In this document: positions 8,351-16,720 of the stretch, in pieces
Numbering within the stretch: position 1 is the first letter of the stretch
Layout of the letters: every line of letters starts with the position of its first letter
Assembly: GCA_963744105.1 (NCBI GenBank)
Contig: CAVUSJ010000010.1
Coordinates: forward strand, 1-64,000
DNA: 64,000 nucleotides
Reading direction: 5' to 3'
Origin: DASUPK01 sp963744105
GTDB lineage: Bacteria > Actinomycetota > Thermoleophilia > Solirubrobacterales > 70-9
Position numbers and translations under genes: made by a program
The notes under the pieces: model-generated
Database searches by the model: none
The model's input: the letters and a program-made list of their open reading frames with translations, nothing else
What the model was told of the DNA's origin: nothing

Positions 8351-9199
8351 CTACTTCTTCAGCTTCTTGCGCAGCGTGACCGATTCGTTCGTCGCGCCAA
8401 ATCGTCCGTTGACCGGCGTGAACCCGACGTTGAAAGCGACGCGGACCTTACCCTTCGTCCTGAGTCTCTTCTTCTGTTTGCCGCAGGCCTTGACGATCAG
8501 CTGGAAGTCGCCCGGTGCCGCGACGCTGGACGGGCCCGCAACCGTTACGCAAAATCCCCCGTAGCTCAATGTGCCTGCGTTCGGGACGGTCATCGTGATC
8601 CTGGCGGTGCCTTTCTTCTTGTTGCGCGACACGGTGCCGAAGGTGACCGTGTTGCTCGGCTCGACCACCGCCTGGACCGCGACCTCACGCGTTCCGGAGG
8701 TCCCCTGCGCGGTCTGGCCGTCCGCCAGCGTCGGCGCGTTCCAGTAGAGCTCCGTCGCCGGCGTGTCGATGAGCGGTGTCTGCATTGCCGTCGCGTTGAG
8801 GCCGACGAAGTCGCCGGCTCTGATCGGGAGGGAGGTGACGAAGGGTCCCTGCGCGGGCACGGTGCCGTTCGGAGTCATCGGCGCACTCGTCCCGGCTCCG
8901 GTGAAGCTGTTCCCTCCAGCCGGCCGCAGGATCCGCAGAGCGATGCTGCCGCCGGCGGTCACGGACTTGAACTGCCAGCTCGTCACCGTTCCGTTGACCG
9001 GTGAGGTGAGTCCCCCCGGTGCGGTATCCGTGGGGACCGCGAGGTTCATGATCGTGCAGGCCACGCTGCATCCGGGATTGATCTCGTCGGCTGGACCGGT
9101 GAGGTTGGATCCGATCGTCACCGCGCCCTGCGCGCTGCCGCCAAGCGCGAAGCCCAAGGCCAGTGTCAACCCTACGAGGAGGTGACTCCCTCTCCTCAT
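8351..9199 (-). CDS. Secreted two-domain IGSNL-family protein (paralog B)
   Basis: From Met 9199 the protein starts MRRGSHLLVGLTLALGFALGGSAQGA, a signal peptide, followed by VTIGSNL, GGLTSPVNGTVTSW, SFTGAGTS and PIRAGDFVGLNAT, then the second domain NKKKGTARITMTVPNAGTLSYGG. It ends in a basic VTLRKKLKK. The order and motifs match the proteins at 7.0 and 53.6 kb. The frame is open upstream to 9229, but the chosen Met gives a normal signal peptide. Function unknown. Confidence 0.75.
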   Translation of the reverse strand: MRRGSHLLVGLTLALGFALGGSAQGAVTIGSNLTGPADEINPGCSVACTIMNLAVPTDTAPGGLTSPVNGTVTSWQFKSVTAGGSIALRILRPAGGNSFTGAGTSAPMTPNGTVPAQGPFVTSLPIRAGDFVGLNATAMQTPLIDTPATELYWNAPTLADGQTAQGTSGTREVAVQAVVEPSNTVTFGTVSRNKKKGTARITMTVPNAGTLSYGGFCVTVAGPSSVAAPGDFQLIVKACGKQKKRLRTKGKVRVAFNVGFTPVNGRFGATNESVTLRKKLKK

Positions 9200-9245
9200 C
9201 CCGGCGATCCTATCGGCGGCGCCCGGCATTGGCGAGAATCCGACG

Positions 9246-10193
9246 ATGACCGAGATTCCCGTGATCTCCGGGCGGGCCGTCCTCGATGCGATCGACCCCG
9301 GGACCGCGATCGAACGGACTCGCGCTGCGTTCGAGCGCTACGCCCGCGGCGATTGGGAGATGCCTCCGAAGGTCTACCTCGACAGCCCGCCGTACGGCGA
9401 CTTCAGGGCGATGCCTGCGCGGGGAGACGGGCTCGCCCTGCTCAAGTGGGTGACCTCGTTCCCCGGCAACAGCGCCAGGGGGCTGCCCGTCGTGCGCGGG
9501 GAGGTTCTTCTCTCCGACGCCGAAACGGGCGAGGAATTGGCCGTGATCGAGTGCTCGTCCGTGACCTCGCTGCGGACCGGGGCCGCCGCGGCCGTCTCAG
9601 CCCAGGTTCTCGCCCTCGACGAGGCGAGCTCGGTCGGGATCATCGGCTGCGGGGTGAACGGCGCCTGGGCGGCGCGCTGCCTGGCCGCGGCCGGCTACGG
9701 GGACGGCGTCTGCGCCGACGTCCGGGCGGAGGCGGCGAAGGCGCTCGCCGGCGAGCTCGGCTGGCGGGTGGGCGAGCGCGCAGAGGCCGCGGCCCAGGAC
9801 GTGGTGGTCACGGTGACTCCGGGAGATCAGCCGGTCATCCGGGCGGACGAGCTCGTCGCGGGCCAGCACATCGCGGTGCTCGGCGCGGACGCCCACGGCA
9901 AGCAGGAGGTGGAGCTCGAGGCGATCGAGCGCTGCACCCTCTTCTGCGACGAGTGGGAGCAGGCGAGCGCCGGTGGCGAGCTCGCCAACGGGGTCGAGGC
10001 GGGCACCGTCTCCCGCGACGACGTCACGCAGATAGGAGACGTGCTGAGCGGGGAGTCGACCTGGACACGGTCGGACGGGGAGATCACGCTGTTCGACTCG
10101 ACCGGCCTCGCGATCCAGGACCTGGCCATCTGCCAGGCGCTCTACGAGCGCTGGCGGGAGGGAGAGGTCGAGGCCGCGACGGTCACCCTCTGA
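9246..10193 (+). CDS. Ornithine cyclodeaminase / mu-crystallin family protein
   Basis: The 315-residue protein matches the OCD/mu-crystallin family: an N-terminal substrate-binding half (MPPKVYLDSPPYGDFRAMPA, LPVVRGEVLL), the helix SSVTSLRTGAAAAVSA, then a Rossmann nucleotide-binding half beginning SVGIIGCGVNGAWAARCL. Such enzymes are NAD(P)-dependent cyclodeaminases, imine reductases or alanine/lysine dehydrogenases. It is monocistronic and converges on the secreted-protein gene at 10.18 kb with an 11-bp overlap. Substrate cannot be assigned. Confidence 0.88.
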   Translation: MTEIPVISGRAVLDAIDPGTAIERTRAAFERYARGDWEMPPKVYLDSPPYGDFRAMPARGDGLALLKWVTSFPGNSARGLPVVRGEVLLSDAETGEELAVIECSSVTSLRTGAAAAVSAQVLALDEASSVGIIGCGVNGAWAARCLAAAGYGDGVCADVRAEAAKALAGELGWRVGERAEAAAQDVVVTVTPGDQPVIRADELVAGQHIAVLGADAHGKQEVELEAIERCTLFCDEWEQASAGGELANGVEAGTVSRDDVTQIGDVLSGESTWTRSDGEITLFDSTGLAIQDLAICQALYERWREGEVEAATVTL

Positions 10194-10980
10194 GGGACGC
10201 CGCCGCGCGCGGCTTTTTCTTGCACTTGTGCTTCTTCGCGGAGCCGGCGCGGTGCCTCTTCTTGCACTTCTTCTTCGGCTTGGCGGGCGGCGGCGGGACA
10301 GGTGGCGTTGGGGGGTGGGGGCCGCCGTTGGTGAGGACGACGTTGTCGAGGTCGTAGGTCTCGCCGGTCCCATTGGGCCCGACGTCGACCATCACCGCAA
10401 CCTCGTCGCTGTTCCCGATCAGGTTCTGGAACTGCCTCTGGCTCGGCCGGGTGCAGTCGCCGCCCGCGTACGGGCAGACCGACCATGCGGCGGTTTCATC
10501 GAGATGTATGGAGAGCGTGTGCCACCCCGTCCCCTGGGCCGTCGGAACAACGCCGTCCAGGTAGTCCGAGCCCTCAGCGAGGAGGAACAACTCGGCGGGG
10601 AAGTCCAACGACGCGTTGGAGCGCAGGTCAAAGAAGGCGGTGCCGCCGTAGTTCGCTCCCAGCTTCTCGACGAATGGGCTGTAGAAGGTGAGCAGGTTGC
10701 ACGGGTCGGAGTTGGGGCACCCGGTCTCCGCGCCGGTGTTGGGATCGTCTTTGGCCGTCAGCCTTCCACCGGGGTTGCCGCCACTTGATGCAAATCCGGC
10801 GGGCGCGAAGTGGAACCCGTTGTCCTGGCTCTGCTGCCAGCCCTGGTTGTTGCTGGTGAAGGAGTAATTGAGCGGAGTCGCGCTCGCCGGAACGGCAGCG
10901 ATGAGCATCGCTGCCGCAGCCAGCATCGCAATGACGCCGATCCTCCTGATCGTTCCCTCCGTGCGGGTCCTTCCGCACAT
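10183..10980 (-). CDS. Secreted protein with Lys/Cys-rich tail; possible jelly-roll domain
   Basis: From ATG 10980, preceded by AGGGGG, the 265-residue protein has a signal peptide (GVIAMLAAAAMLIAAVPASA), one beta-rich domain of about 170 residues (LNYSFTSNNQGWQQSQDNGF ... VMVDVGPNGTGETYDLDNVVL) that resembles laminin-B/carbohydrate-binding jelly rolls, a Pro-rich linker (PPTPPVPPPP) and a basic tail with KKKCKKRH and KHKCKKKPR. The tail matches those at 20.5 and 21.4 kb. Cell-surface attachment is a plausible role for the tail, but that is inference. Confidence 0.72.
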   Translation of the reverse strand: MCGRTRTEGTIRRIGVIAMLAAAAMLIAAVPASATPLNYSFTSNNQGWQQSQDNGFHFAPAGFASSGGNPGGRLTAKDDPNTGAETGCPNSDPCNLLTFYSPFVEKLGANYGGTAFFDLRSNASLDFPAELFLLAEGSDYLDGVVPTAQGTGWHTLSIHLDETAAWSVCPYAGGDCTRPSQRQFQNLIGNSDEVAVMVDVGPNGTGETYDLDNVVLTNGGPHPPTPPVPPPPAKPKKKCKKRHRAGSAKKHKCKKKPRAAASLRG

Positions 10981-11116
10981 GGCTGAACCCCCTGGTCGTT
11001 GCCGGGCCAGGGTATGCGGCGCGGTCAGCCGATTCAACCTGCGCGTCCGTCCAGGCCGCAGGTCAAGGGGCGGCGGGCGCCCCAGAGGCCGCCCGCCGCC
11101 ACCTCTCCTCCCAAGC

Positions 11117-11326
11117 TCAGTCGACCTCGGAGCCCTCGACGAGGAACGCGACCCGGACGTGCGCTCGCCACTCGTCGAGATTCTCGCCCCGCAGCCCGGT
11201 CGAGACGACGTCGATCGCGCGGATGTTGCGAAGCGAGCTCTGCGCCTGCTTCAGCGCCTGCTGTGCGGCGTCATCCGAAGACTTCTTGGAGCTTCCGACC
11301 AGCTCAATGATCTTTACGACGGCCAC
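11117..11326 (-). CDS. Dodecin family protein
   Basis: The 69-residue protein (MAVVKIIELVGSSKKSSDDAAQQAL ... VSTGLRGENLDEWRAHVRVAFLVEG) matches dodecins, small dodecameric proteins that store FAD/FMN or CoA. The GTG start at 11326 has an excellent AGGAGG site 6 bases upstream. It stands alone upstream of nothing obvious; the next same-strand gene group begins 76 bp away on its 5' side. Confidence 0.9.
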   Translation of the reverse strand: MAVVKIIELVGSSKKSSDDAAQQALKQAQSSLRNIRAIDVVSTGLRGENLDEWRAHVRVAFLVEGSEVD

Positions 11327-11401
11327 GAGCCCTCCTCTTTCGAGCGCGATGGGTTTGCGGCAAGTGTTCTATTGCACTTGCGCCCGTCGCACAAGCCCGG
11401 C

Positions 11402-11635
11402 TCAGGCGCCGGGCGCGATCCCCCAGCCGCTTCCCAGGCCGGACCTGGCGGAGACGCCCTCGCGGAGCGCGGTCTGCTGCCAGCGGCTTACCTCCGCTGG
11501 GCGGGGGGCCGGAGCCGTCTCCCAGAGGAAGCGCTCGAGCGCCGCCGCGATGGCCGCGGCCTCGTCGGGCCGGGCCGCCGCGTTCTCGATCTCGATCCTC
11601 GGCCGGGGAGGCTTCTGCTTGCCGTTGCGGGCCAC
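11402..11635 (-). CDS. Acyl-CoA carboxylase epsilon subunit
   Basis: A 77-residue protein (MARNGKQKPPRPRIEIENAAARPDEAAAIAAALERFLWE ... RPAEVSRWQQTALREG) follows the carboxyltransferase gene so tightly that its GTG start shares the G of the upstream TAG stop (TAGTG). Size, position and a conserved C-terminal Trp/Arg helix fit the actinobacterial AccE epsilon subunit, which stabilises the alpha-beta complex. The N-terminal part is basic and Pro-rich, as usual. The call rests on context plus weak motif similarity. Confidence 0.72.
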   Translation of the reverse strand: MARNGKQKPPRPRIEIENAAARPDEAAAIAAALERFLWETAPAPRPAEVSRWQQTALREGVSARSGLGSGWGIAPGA

Positions 11636-13203
11636 TACAGCGGGATGTTGCCGTGCTTGCGCTTCGGGCCCTCGACCCGCTTGGTCTGCAGGGTGCGCAG
11701 CGCGCGGATCAGCTTGGGACGGGTCTGGTGCGGCTCGATCACGTCGTCGATGTAGCCGCGCTCGGCCGCCGAGTAGGGGTTGGCGAAGTGGGCCTTGTAG
11801 TCGTCGATCAGCTTGGCGCGGCGCTCGTCCGGCGTCGGCGACTTGGCCAGGTCGCGGCGGTAGATGATGTTGACCGCGCCCTCGGGTCCCATCACCGCCA
11901 CCTCGGCCGTCGGCCAGGCGAAGTTGAAGTCGGCGAGCATGTGCTTGGAGTTCATGACGTCGTAGGCGCCGCCGTAGGCTTTGCGCGTGACGACCGTGAG
12001 CTTCGGCACCGTCGCCTCGGTGAATGCGTAGAGCAGCTTCGCGCCGTGACGGATGATCCCGCCCCACTCCTGTGAGGTGCCGGGCAGGAAGCCGGGGACG
12101 TCGGTGAAGGTGAGGAGGGGGACGTTGAAGGCGTCGCACGTGCGGACGAAACGGGCCGCCTTCTCCGAGGCCTCGATGTCGAGCACGCCGGCGAGGAAAG
12201 CGGGCTGGTTGCCGACGATGCCGACCGGGTGGCCGTCGAGGCGCGAGAACCCGCAGATGATGTTCTTGGCGAAGTGCTCGTGGACCTCGAAGAACTCGCC
12301 GTCGTCCACGATCCGCGCGACGACCTCGCGCATGTCGTAGGGCTTCTGGGGATCGTCGGGGACGAGGGTGTCGAGTTCGGGGTCCTCGCGATCGGGATCG
12401 TCGGTCGGCTCGACGCGCGGCGGCAGCTCGAGATTGTTGAGCGGCAGGAAGCTCATCAGGTAGCGGACGTCCTCCAGGCACTGCTCCTCGTCGTCCGAGG
12501 CGAAGTGGGCGACACCCGACTTCGAGTTGTGGCTCATCGCGCCGCCGAGCTCCTCGAACTCCACCTCCTCGCCGGTGACCGTCTTGATCACTTCGGGCCC
12601 GGTGATGAACATGTGCGAGGTCTCCTTGACCATGAAGATGAAGTCGGTCATGGCGGGGGAGTAGACGGCGCCGCCGGCGCACGGGCCCATGATCAGGCTG
12701 ATCTGCGGGATCACGCCGGAGCACTGGACGTTGCGGACGAAGACGTCGCCGTAGGCGCCGAGCGAGACGACGCCCTCCTGGATCCGGGCGCCGCCCGAGT
12801 CGTTGATGCCGATCACCGGCGCGCCGACCTTGGCGGCCAGGTCCATGACCTTGACCATCTTCTCCGCCATCACCTCGCCGAGCGAGCCGCCGAAGACGGT
12901 GAAGTCCTGCGAGAAGACGAAGACCGTGCGGCCGTCGATCGTCCCATAGCCGGTCACCACCGCGTCGCCGTAGGGGCGGCGCTTGTCCATCTCGAACTCG
13001 TGGGTGCGGTGGCGGACGAAGGTGTCGAGCTCCTCGAAGGAGCCGGGGTCGAGCAGCTTCTCGATCCGCTCGCGGGCGGTGAGCTTGCCCTTCGCGTGCT
13101 GCTTCTCGACCGCCTCCTCGGAGCCAGCGTGGATCGCCTCCTCGCGCAACTCCCGCAGGTAGGCGAGCTTCTCCTCGTGCGTGATCGGGTTCTTCTCTCT
13201 CAC
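11635..13203 (-). CDS. Propionyl/acetyl-CoA carboxylase beta (carboxyltransferase) subunit
   Basis: About 522 residues from GTG 13203. Typical motifs are KGKLTARERIEKLLDPGSFEELDTFV, GYGTIDGRTVFVFSQDFTVFGGSLGE, GINDSGGARIQEGVVSLGAYGD, the oxyanion-type PCAGGAVYSPAMTDF, and RKAYGGAYDVM near the C-terminus. It transfers carboxyl from biotin to propionyl-CoA (or related acyl-CoA), giving methylmalonyl-CoA, the substrate type of the mutase at 13.8-15.5 kb. The biotin-bearing alpha subunit is not in the window. The frame is open upstream to 13470 but that stretch is not conserved-looking; the exact start is uncertain. Confidence 0.92.
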   Translation of the reverse strand: MREKNPITHEEKLAYLRELREEAIHAGSEEAVEKQHAKGKLTARERIEKLLDPGSFEELDTFVRHRTHEFEMDKRRPYGDAVVTGYGTIDGRTVFVFSQDFTVFGGSLGEVMAEKMVKVMDLAAKVGAPVIGINDSGGARIQEGVVSLGAYGDVFVRNVQCSGVIPQISLIMGPCAGGAVYSPAMTDFIFMVKETSHMFITGPEVIKTVTGEEVEFEELGGAMSHNSKSGVAHFASDDEEQCLEDVRYLMSFLPLNNLELPPRVEPTDDPDREDPELDTLVPDDPQKPYDMREVVARIVDDGEFFEVHEHFAKNIICGFSRLDGHPVGIVGNQPAFLAGVLDIEASEKAARFVRTCDAFNVPLLTFTDVPGFLPGTSQEWGGIIRHGAKLLYAFTEATVPKLTVVTRKAYGGAYDVMNSKHMLADFNFAWPTAEVAVMGPEGAVNIIYRRDLAKSPTPDERRAKLIDDYKAHFANPYSAAERGYIDDVIEPHQTRPKLIRALRTLQTKRVEGPKRKHGNIPL

Positions 13204-13245
13204 GGGGAGGCAGTCTAAGCGGGCCCGATGCGCCAAGCTTTGCGT

Positions 13246-13383
13246 ATGGATTCCGCCGAGCAGCCCTCGGCGCCGGAGGGCATCACCGGCGAGAATTCGG
13301 CCCGGGCCCGGCGCTACCGGGCCAACGTGCAGGCCGAGCTCGATCGCACCGCCGTCTACGCGGCGATGGCCGGCGCATGGGGC
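13246..13383 (+). pseudogene. Truncated N-terminal remnant of a ferritin-like/VIT1-CCC1 family gene
   Basis: From ATG 13246 the frame encodes about 45 residues, including RARRYRANVQAELDRTAVYAAMA, which resembles the rubrerythrin-like N-terminal helix of VIT1/CCC1 metal transporters (pattern RRYRxNLxxELDxAAxYxAL). After about 13380 the frame runs antisense through the SnoaL gene and the resemblance ends. It looks like the 5' end of a deleted gene between two minus-strand genes. The identification is from memory of the family pattern. Confidence 0.4.
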
Positions 13384-13390
13384 GGCGATT

Positions 13391-13822
13391 CTAGGTGCTG
13401 GCTTCGGTCCGGGCTCGCGCCAGCAGTTCGTCGACTTCGAAAGACCATTCCAGGCGTCGAACCCGCCCATCCCGGATCGTCCAGTCGGTTCCGACGACTT
13501 GGCCGACCTCGACGCCGCTCGAAGTTCCCCTGGATCCCAGATGTCCGCACACGAAGACCCGGTCGGGTCCCAGGACGATCAGCTCCTCGAGCCGGAAGCT
13601 GACGTCCGCTCCGAGACCGCCCTGCGTGTTCTCGAGCGCGGTGGTCCAGCCCCCGACGCCGACCCTCGTGCCGCGCTCGATTGCATGGTCGGGATTGACC
13701 CACTCCGCGTCGGGAGCCAGGAGAGGCTCCAGCCTCTCCATCAATTCCGGCACCGAGCCGCCCTCGTTCAGCGCGGCGAAGACCCGGCGAACGATCTGCT
13801 CCGACTCCTCCCTGCTGGGCAT
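13391..13822 (-). CDS. SnoaL-like (NTF2-fold) protein
   Basis: From ATG 13822 the 143-residue protein reads MPSREESEQIVRRVFAALNEGG ... YLLAPDAEW-type pattern (LLAPDAEWVNPDHAIERGTRVGVGGW) and VEVGQVVGTDWTIRDGRVRRLEWSF, the usual signature of the nuclear transport factor 2/SnoaL fold. Members are small cyclases, isomerases or binding proteins. It is 14 bp downstream of the mutase gene on the same strand, so possibly co-transcribed. No substrate can be suggested. The frame continues upstream inside the mutase gene but that part is antisense-frame noise. Confidence 0.72.
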   Translation of the reverse strand: MPSREESEQIVRRVFAALNEGGSVPELMERLEPLLAPDAEWVNPDHAIERGTRVGVGGWTTALENTQGGLGADVSFRLEELIVLGPDRVFVCGHLGSRGTSSGVEVGQVVGTDWTIRDGRVRRLEWSFEVDELLARARTEAST

Positions 13823-13836
13823 CGAGCCCGTATCCC

Positions 13837-15549
13837 CTAGAAGAACGCGCCGCCCTTGTACTCGCCGAAGACGTCCCGCATCGCGTTGCAGACGTCCCCG
13901 ATCGAGCCGCCGGCTCGCAGCGCCTCCTTGATGGGAGGCAGCAGGTTGCCGTCGCCCTGCGCCGCGTCGCGGAGGGACTGGAGCCGCTCGTCGAGCACCT
14001 TCTGGTCGCGAGCGTCCTTGAACTTCGCGAGGCGCGCGAGCTGGCGCTTCTCGGCTTCGGGATCGACCTTGAGGATGTCGACATCGTCGACCACGTCGGT
14101 GACGTACTTGTTGACGCCGACGATGATGTCCTGGCCGGTGCGGTACCGCTCGTGGTAGCTGGCGGCTGACTCCTCGATCTCCCGCTGCATGAACTCGAGC
14201 GCGTTGACGGAGCCGCCCAGGTCCTCGACCTTCTTCATCAGCTCCCAGGAGCGCTCCTCGATCTCGTCGGTGAGCGACTCGATGAAGTAGGAGCCGGCGA
14301 AGGGGTCGACGGTGTCGGCGACGCCTGACTCGTGGGCCAGCACCTGCTGGGTCCGGAGCGCGATCCGGGCCGAGCGTTCGGTCGGCAGGGCCAGTGCCTC
14401 GTCGAAGCCGTTGGTATGCAGGGACTGGGTCCCGCCCGCGACGGCGGCGAAGCCCTGCAGCGCCACTCGGATGATGTTCACCTCGGGCTGCTGGGCCTGG
14501 AGCGTGACCCCGCCGGTCTGGGTGTGGAAACGGATCATCTGCGCCTTCTCCTCGGTGGCGCCGAACCGCTCCTTCATGATGTTCGCCCACATCCGCCTGA
14601 CGGCCCGGAACTTGGCGATCTCCTGGAAGACGTTGTTGTGGCCGTTGAAGAAGAAGGCGAGCCGCTGGCCGAACTTGTTGACGTCGAGTCCCGCGGCGAT
14701 GCCGCCCTCGACGTAGGCGATCGCGTTGGCGAGCGTGAAGGCGACCTCCTGCACTGCCGAGCAGCCCTTCTCGCGGATGTGGTACCCGCTGATCGAGATC
14801 GTGTTCCACTTCGGGACGTTCTCGTCGCAGTAGGCGAAGATGTCGGTCGTCAGCCGCATCGTCGGCTCGGGCGGGTAGATGTAGTTGCCGCGCGAGATGT
14901 ACTCCTTGAGCACGTCGTTCTGGACCGTGCCGCGCAGCTCCTTCGAGTCGACGCCCTGCTCCTCGCCGACCAGCTCGTAGAGCAGCAGCAGGATCGCGGC
15001 GGGGGCGTTGATCGTCATCGAGGTCGAGACCTCGGCCAGCGAGATCTGGTCGAAGCAGATCCGCATGTCCTCGATCGTGTCGATCGGGACGCCGGTGCGG
15101 CCGACCTCGCCCTGGCAGAGCGGGTCGTCGGAGTCGCGGCCGAGCTGGGTGGGGAGGTCGAAGGCCATCGAGAGGCCGGTCGAGCCGTGCTCGGTCAGAT
15201 AGCGGTAGCGCTCGTTGGTGTCCTCGGGGCTGGCGAAGCCGGCGTACTGGCGCATCGTCCAGAGCCGGTCGCGGTACATCCCCTTGTGGATGCCGCGGGT
15301 GAAGGGGTACTCACCGGGCTCGCCGAGGCGCTCCTGCAGGCCGGGGGCGACGTCGTCCTCCTCATAGAGGCGCTTGATCTCGATCCCGGAGTCGGTGATC
15401 CGGTGGTCCTCGCGCTCCTCCTCGGGGAGCAGCGGGGCGATGTAGCGGTGAAGGTCCTCGTCGACCGCGGCCCGCTGCTCGGCCTCAGGCGCGCCGTTCG
15501 AGCTCGAGCCCTCGGTCCCCTTCGCCTCGTCCTTTGGCCTCGTGGCCAT
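13837..15549 (-). CDS. B12-dependent acyl-CoA mutase large subunit (methylmalonyl-CoA mutase family)
   Basis: The 570-residue protein is a stand-alone catalytic (TIM barrel) subunit: YPFTRGIHKGMYRDRLWTMRQYAG (81-104), GLSMAFDLPTQLGRDSDD, STSMTINAPAAILL, QNDVLKEYISRGNYIYPP (210-227) and SLHTNGFDEALALPTE. No cobalamin-binding DxHxxG domain follows, so a small B12 subunit must be encoded elsewhere. Arg220 matches the carboxylate-binding Arg of methylmalonyl-CoA mutase, but the position of its substrate-stacking Tyr is His88. With the carboxylase genes it suits propionyl-CoA conversion to succinyl-CoA; another acyl-CoA substrate is possible. Confidence 0.9.
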   Translation of the reverse strand: MATRPKDEAKGTEGSSSNGAPEAEQRAAVDEDLHRYIAPLLPEEEREDHRITDSGIEIKRLYEEDDVAPGLQERLGEPGEYPFTRGIHKGMYRDRLWTMRQYAGFASPEDTNERYRYLTEHGSTGLSMAFDLPTQLGRDSDDPLCQGEVGRTGVPIDTIEDMRICFDQISLAEVSTSMTINAPAAILLLLYELVGEEQGVDSKELRGTVQNDVLKEYISRGNYIYPPEPTMRLTTDIFAYCDENVPKWNTISISGYHIREKGCSAVQEVAFTLANAIAYVEGGIAAGLDVNKFGQRLAFFFNGHNNVFQEIAKFRAVRRMWANIMKERFGATEEKAQMIRFHTQTGGVTLQAQQPEVNIIRVALQGFAAVAGGTQSLHTNGFDEALALPTERSARIALRTQQVLAHESGVADTVDPFAGSYFIESLTDEIEERSWELMKKVEDLGGSVNALEFMQREIEESAASYHERYRTGQDIIVGVNKYVTDVVDDVDILKVDPEAEKRQLARLAKFKDARDQKVLDERLQSLRDAAQGDGNLLPPIKEALRAGGSIGDVCNAMRDVFGEYKGGAFF

Positions 15550-16105
15550 GGTCCAAGCATAGATAGGAGGTCAGGACCGAGAGTTGGACATGCGCGAACT
15601 GCCCATAGGCGGGCGGCGGATCGAGCTGGTCTATGTAGTCCGCGACCCAGAACCCGAGCTCGCCGTGCAGCAGCTGCGCACACCGCGTCGGCTCGAGCGG
15701 CCTGAAGGAGGACTCGTTGAGCTCGTCGATCGCCGCGTCGACGTGATGGAGGACCGGTTCGAGGCGCTCGTCGTCCCATTCGGACCAGTCGCCCTCCCGG
15801 ATCCCGTACGAGGTTCCGTCGCAGTGAGCGACGAAGCCGCAGTCGGCGAGCTCGCGGGCCCGCCTCCTCTCGGCGCGGCAGGCCGTCTTCGACCCTTTGA
15901 ACGACCCCAGGTCCTCGAACAGGTCGGGCCGCAGGCGGAGCGCGTGCCGCTTCACGATGCGCGCGGACTTGTAGCCGCGCCGGTGCTGTTCGAAGCGCTC
16001 CTCGGGGCTGCGGGCGCTGGAGCCGACGTAGACCCAGGGAATCCGGGGATCACGGCGGCGACCCGCGGAGCGATCGAGCTCGATCACGTAGACGCGGGAG
16101 GGCAC
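15485..16105 (-). CDS. GIY-YIG-like nuclease domain protein
   Basis: The 206-residue frame starts MPSRVYVIELD and contains IPWVYVGSSARSPEERFEQHRRGYKSARIVKRH, a GIY-YIG-like core with its Arg/His pair, then CRAERRRARELADCGF with a candidate catalytic Glu. Members cut or nick DNA. The last 21 codons overlap the beginning of the mutase gene by 65 bp in another frame, so either the mutase starts further in or the overlap is real. The function of the C-terminal half is unknown. Confidence 0.6.
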   Translation of the reverse strand: MPSRVYVIELDRSAGRRRDPRIPWVYVGSSARSPEERFEQHRRGYKSARIVKRHALRLRPDLFEDLGSFKGSKTACRAERRRARELADCGFVAHCDGTSYGIREGDWSEWDDERLEPVLHHVDAAIDELNESSFRPLEPTRCAQLLHGELGFWVADYIDQLDPPPAYGQFAHVQLSVLTSYLCLDHGHEAKGRGEGDRGLELERRA

Positions 16106-16122
16106 GGCCCTTCAGTCGCCGT

Positions 16123-16653
16123 TCAGAAGCCGAAGAACCGGAAGCGCTTCTTCTTGGGCTGCTCGGGGGCGGGCGGCTCCGGCTCGGCCGGCGCCTCCTC
16201 GACCACCGCGACGGCCGGCTCGGGCTCCTCGGGCTGAATCTCCTCGGGCTCGGGCTCAGGCTCCGGTTCGGGCTCCGCCGTCTCCGGGACCTCCACGGGC
16301 GCCGGGGTCTCCGGCGCCTGCGCCTCGCCCATGCTCTCGAAGGGCCGCTTGGTGGGGGTGGCAAGCTCGTCGATCACGGCGTCCAGCCAGCCCTCGAGCT
16401 TGGTCGGCTCGGAGCCGTTCTCGGCGGTGACGCTCACGTTCGTCCCCCAGCCCTTTTCGGCGATCTCGACCTCGATCCAGGCTTCCTCGGACGAGCGCCA
16501 GGCGAGCTTCGACTCCTCCTCGCGCTCGTACACGGTGACCTCTGCTGCGTGCCCGACCAGGGCGGACATCAGGCCCTGCATGCGGCCGGGGTGATCGAGC
16601 TGCTCCCAGACCTCGGGCGGCGACTTAACCAGGGTGCGGCTTGCAGTCTTCAT
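16123..16653 (-). CDS. Protein with SRPBCC-like N-domain and Pro/Glu-rich tail
   Basis: The 176-residue protein begins MKTASRTLVKSPPEVWEQLDHPGRMQGLM and continues with beta-strand/helix spacing like START/SRPBCC lipid-binding proteins to about residue 95. Residues about 110-165 are a low-complexity PEPEPEPEPE-type stretch, and the protein ends KKKRFRFFGF, basic and aromatic. The acidic spacer with a short basic tip suggests a surface or nucleic-acid contact; no enzymatic motif is seen. It is 17 bp upstream of the GIY-YIG gene. Confidence 0.62.
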   Translation of the reverse strand: MKTASRTLVKSPPEVWEQLDHPGRMQGLMSALVGHAAEVTVYEREEESKLAWRSSEEAWIEVEIAEKGWGTNVSVTAENGSEPTKLEGWLDAVIDELATPTKRPFESMGEAQAPETPAPVEVPETAEPEPEPEPEPEEIQPEEPEPAVAVVEEAPAEPEPPAPEQPKKKRFRFFGF

Positions 16654-16703
16654 GGTGCGGGCATTCGTGCGTGAGCCGACGCCTCCTGCACGCTCCTCGA
16701 AAA

Positions 16704-16719
16704 TGGGCGAAAGCGCCCG
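16704..16719 (-). terminator. Rho-independent terminator of wecB
   Basis: On the minus strand the wecB stop is followed at once by a GGGCG/CGCCC stem with CTTT loop and then ATTTTCG. Stem, tight loop and T-run fit an intrinsic terminator. Confidence 0.6.
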
Positions 16720-16720
16720 T

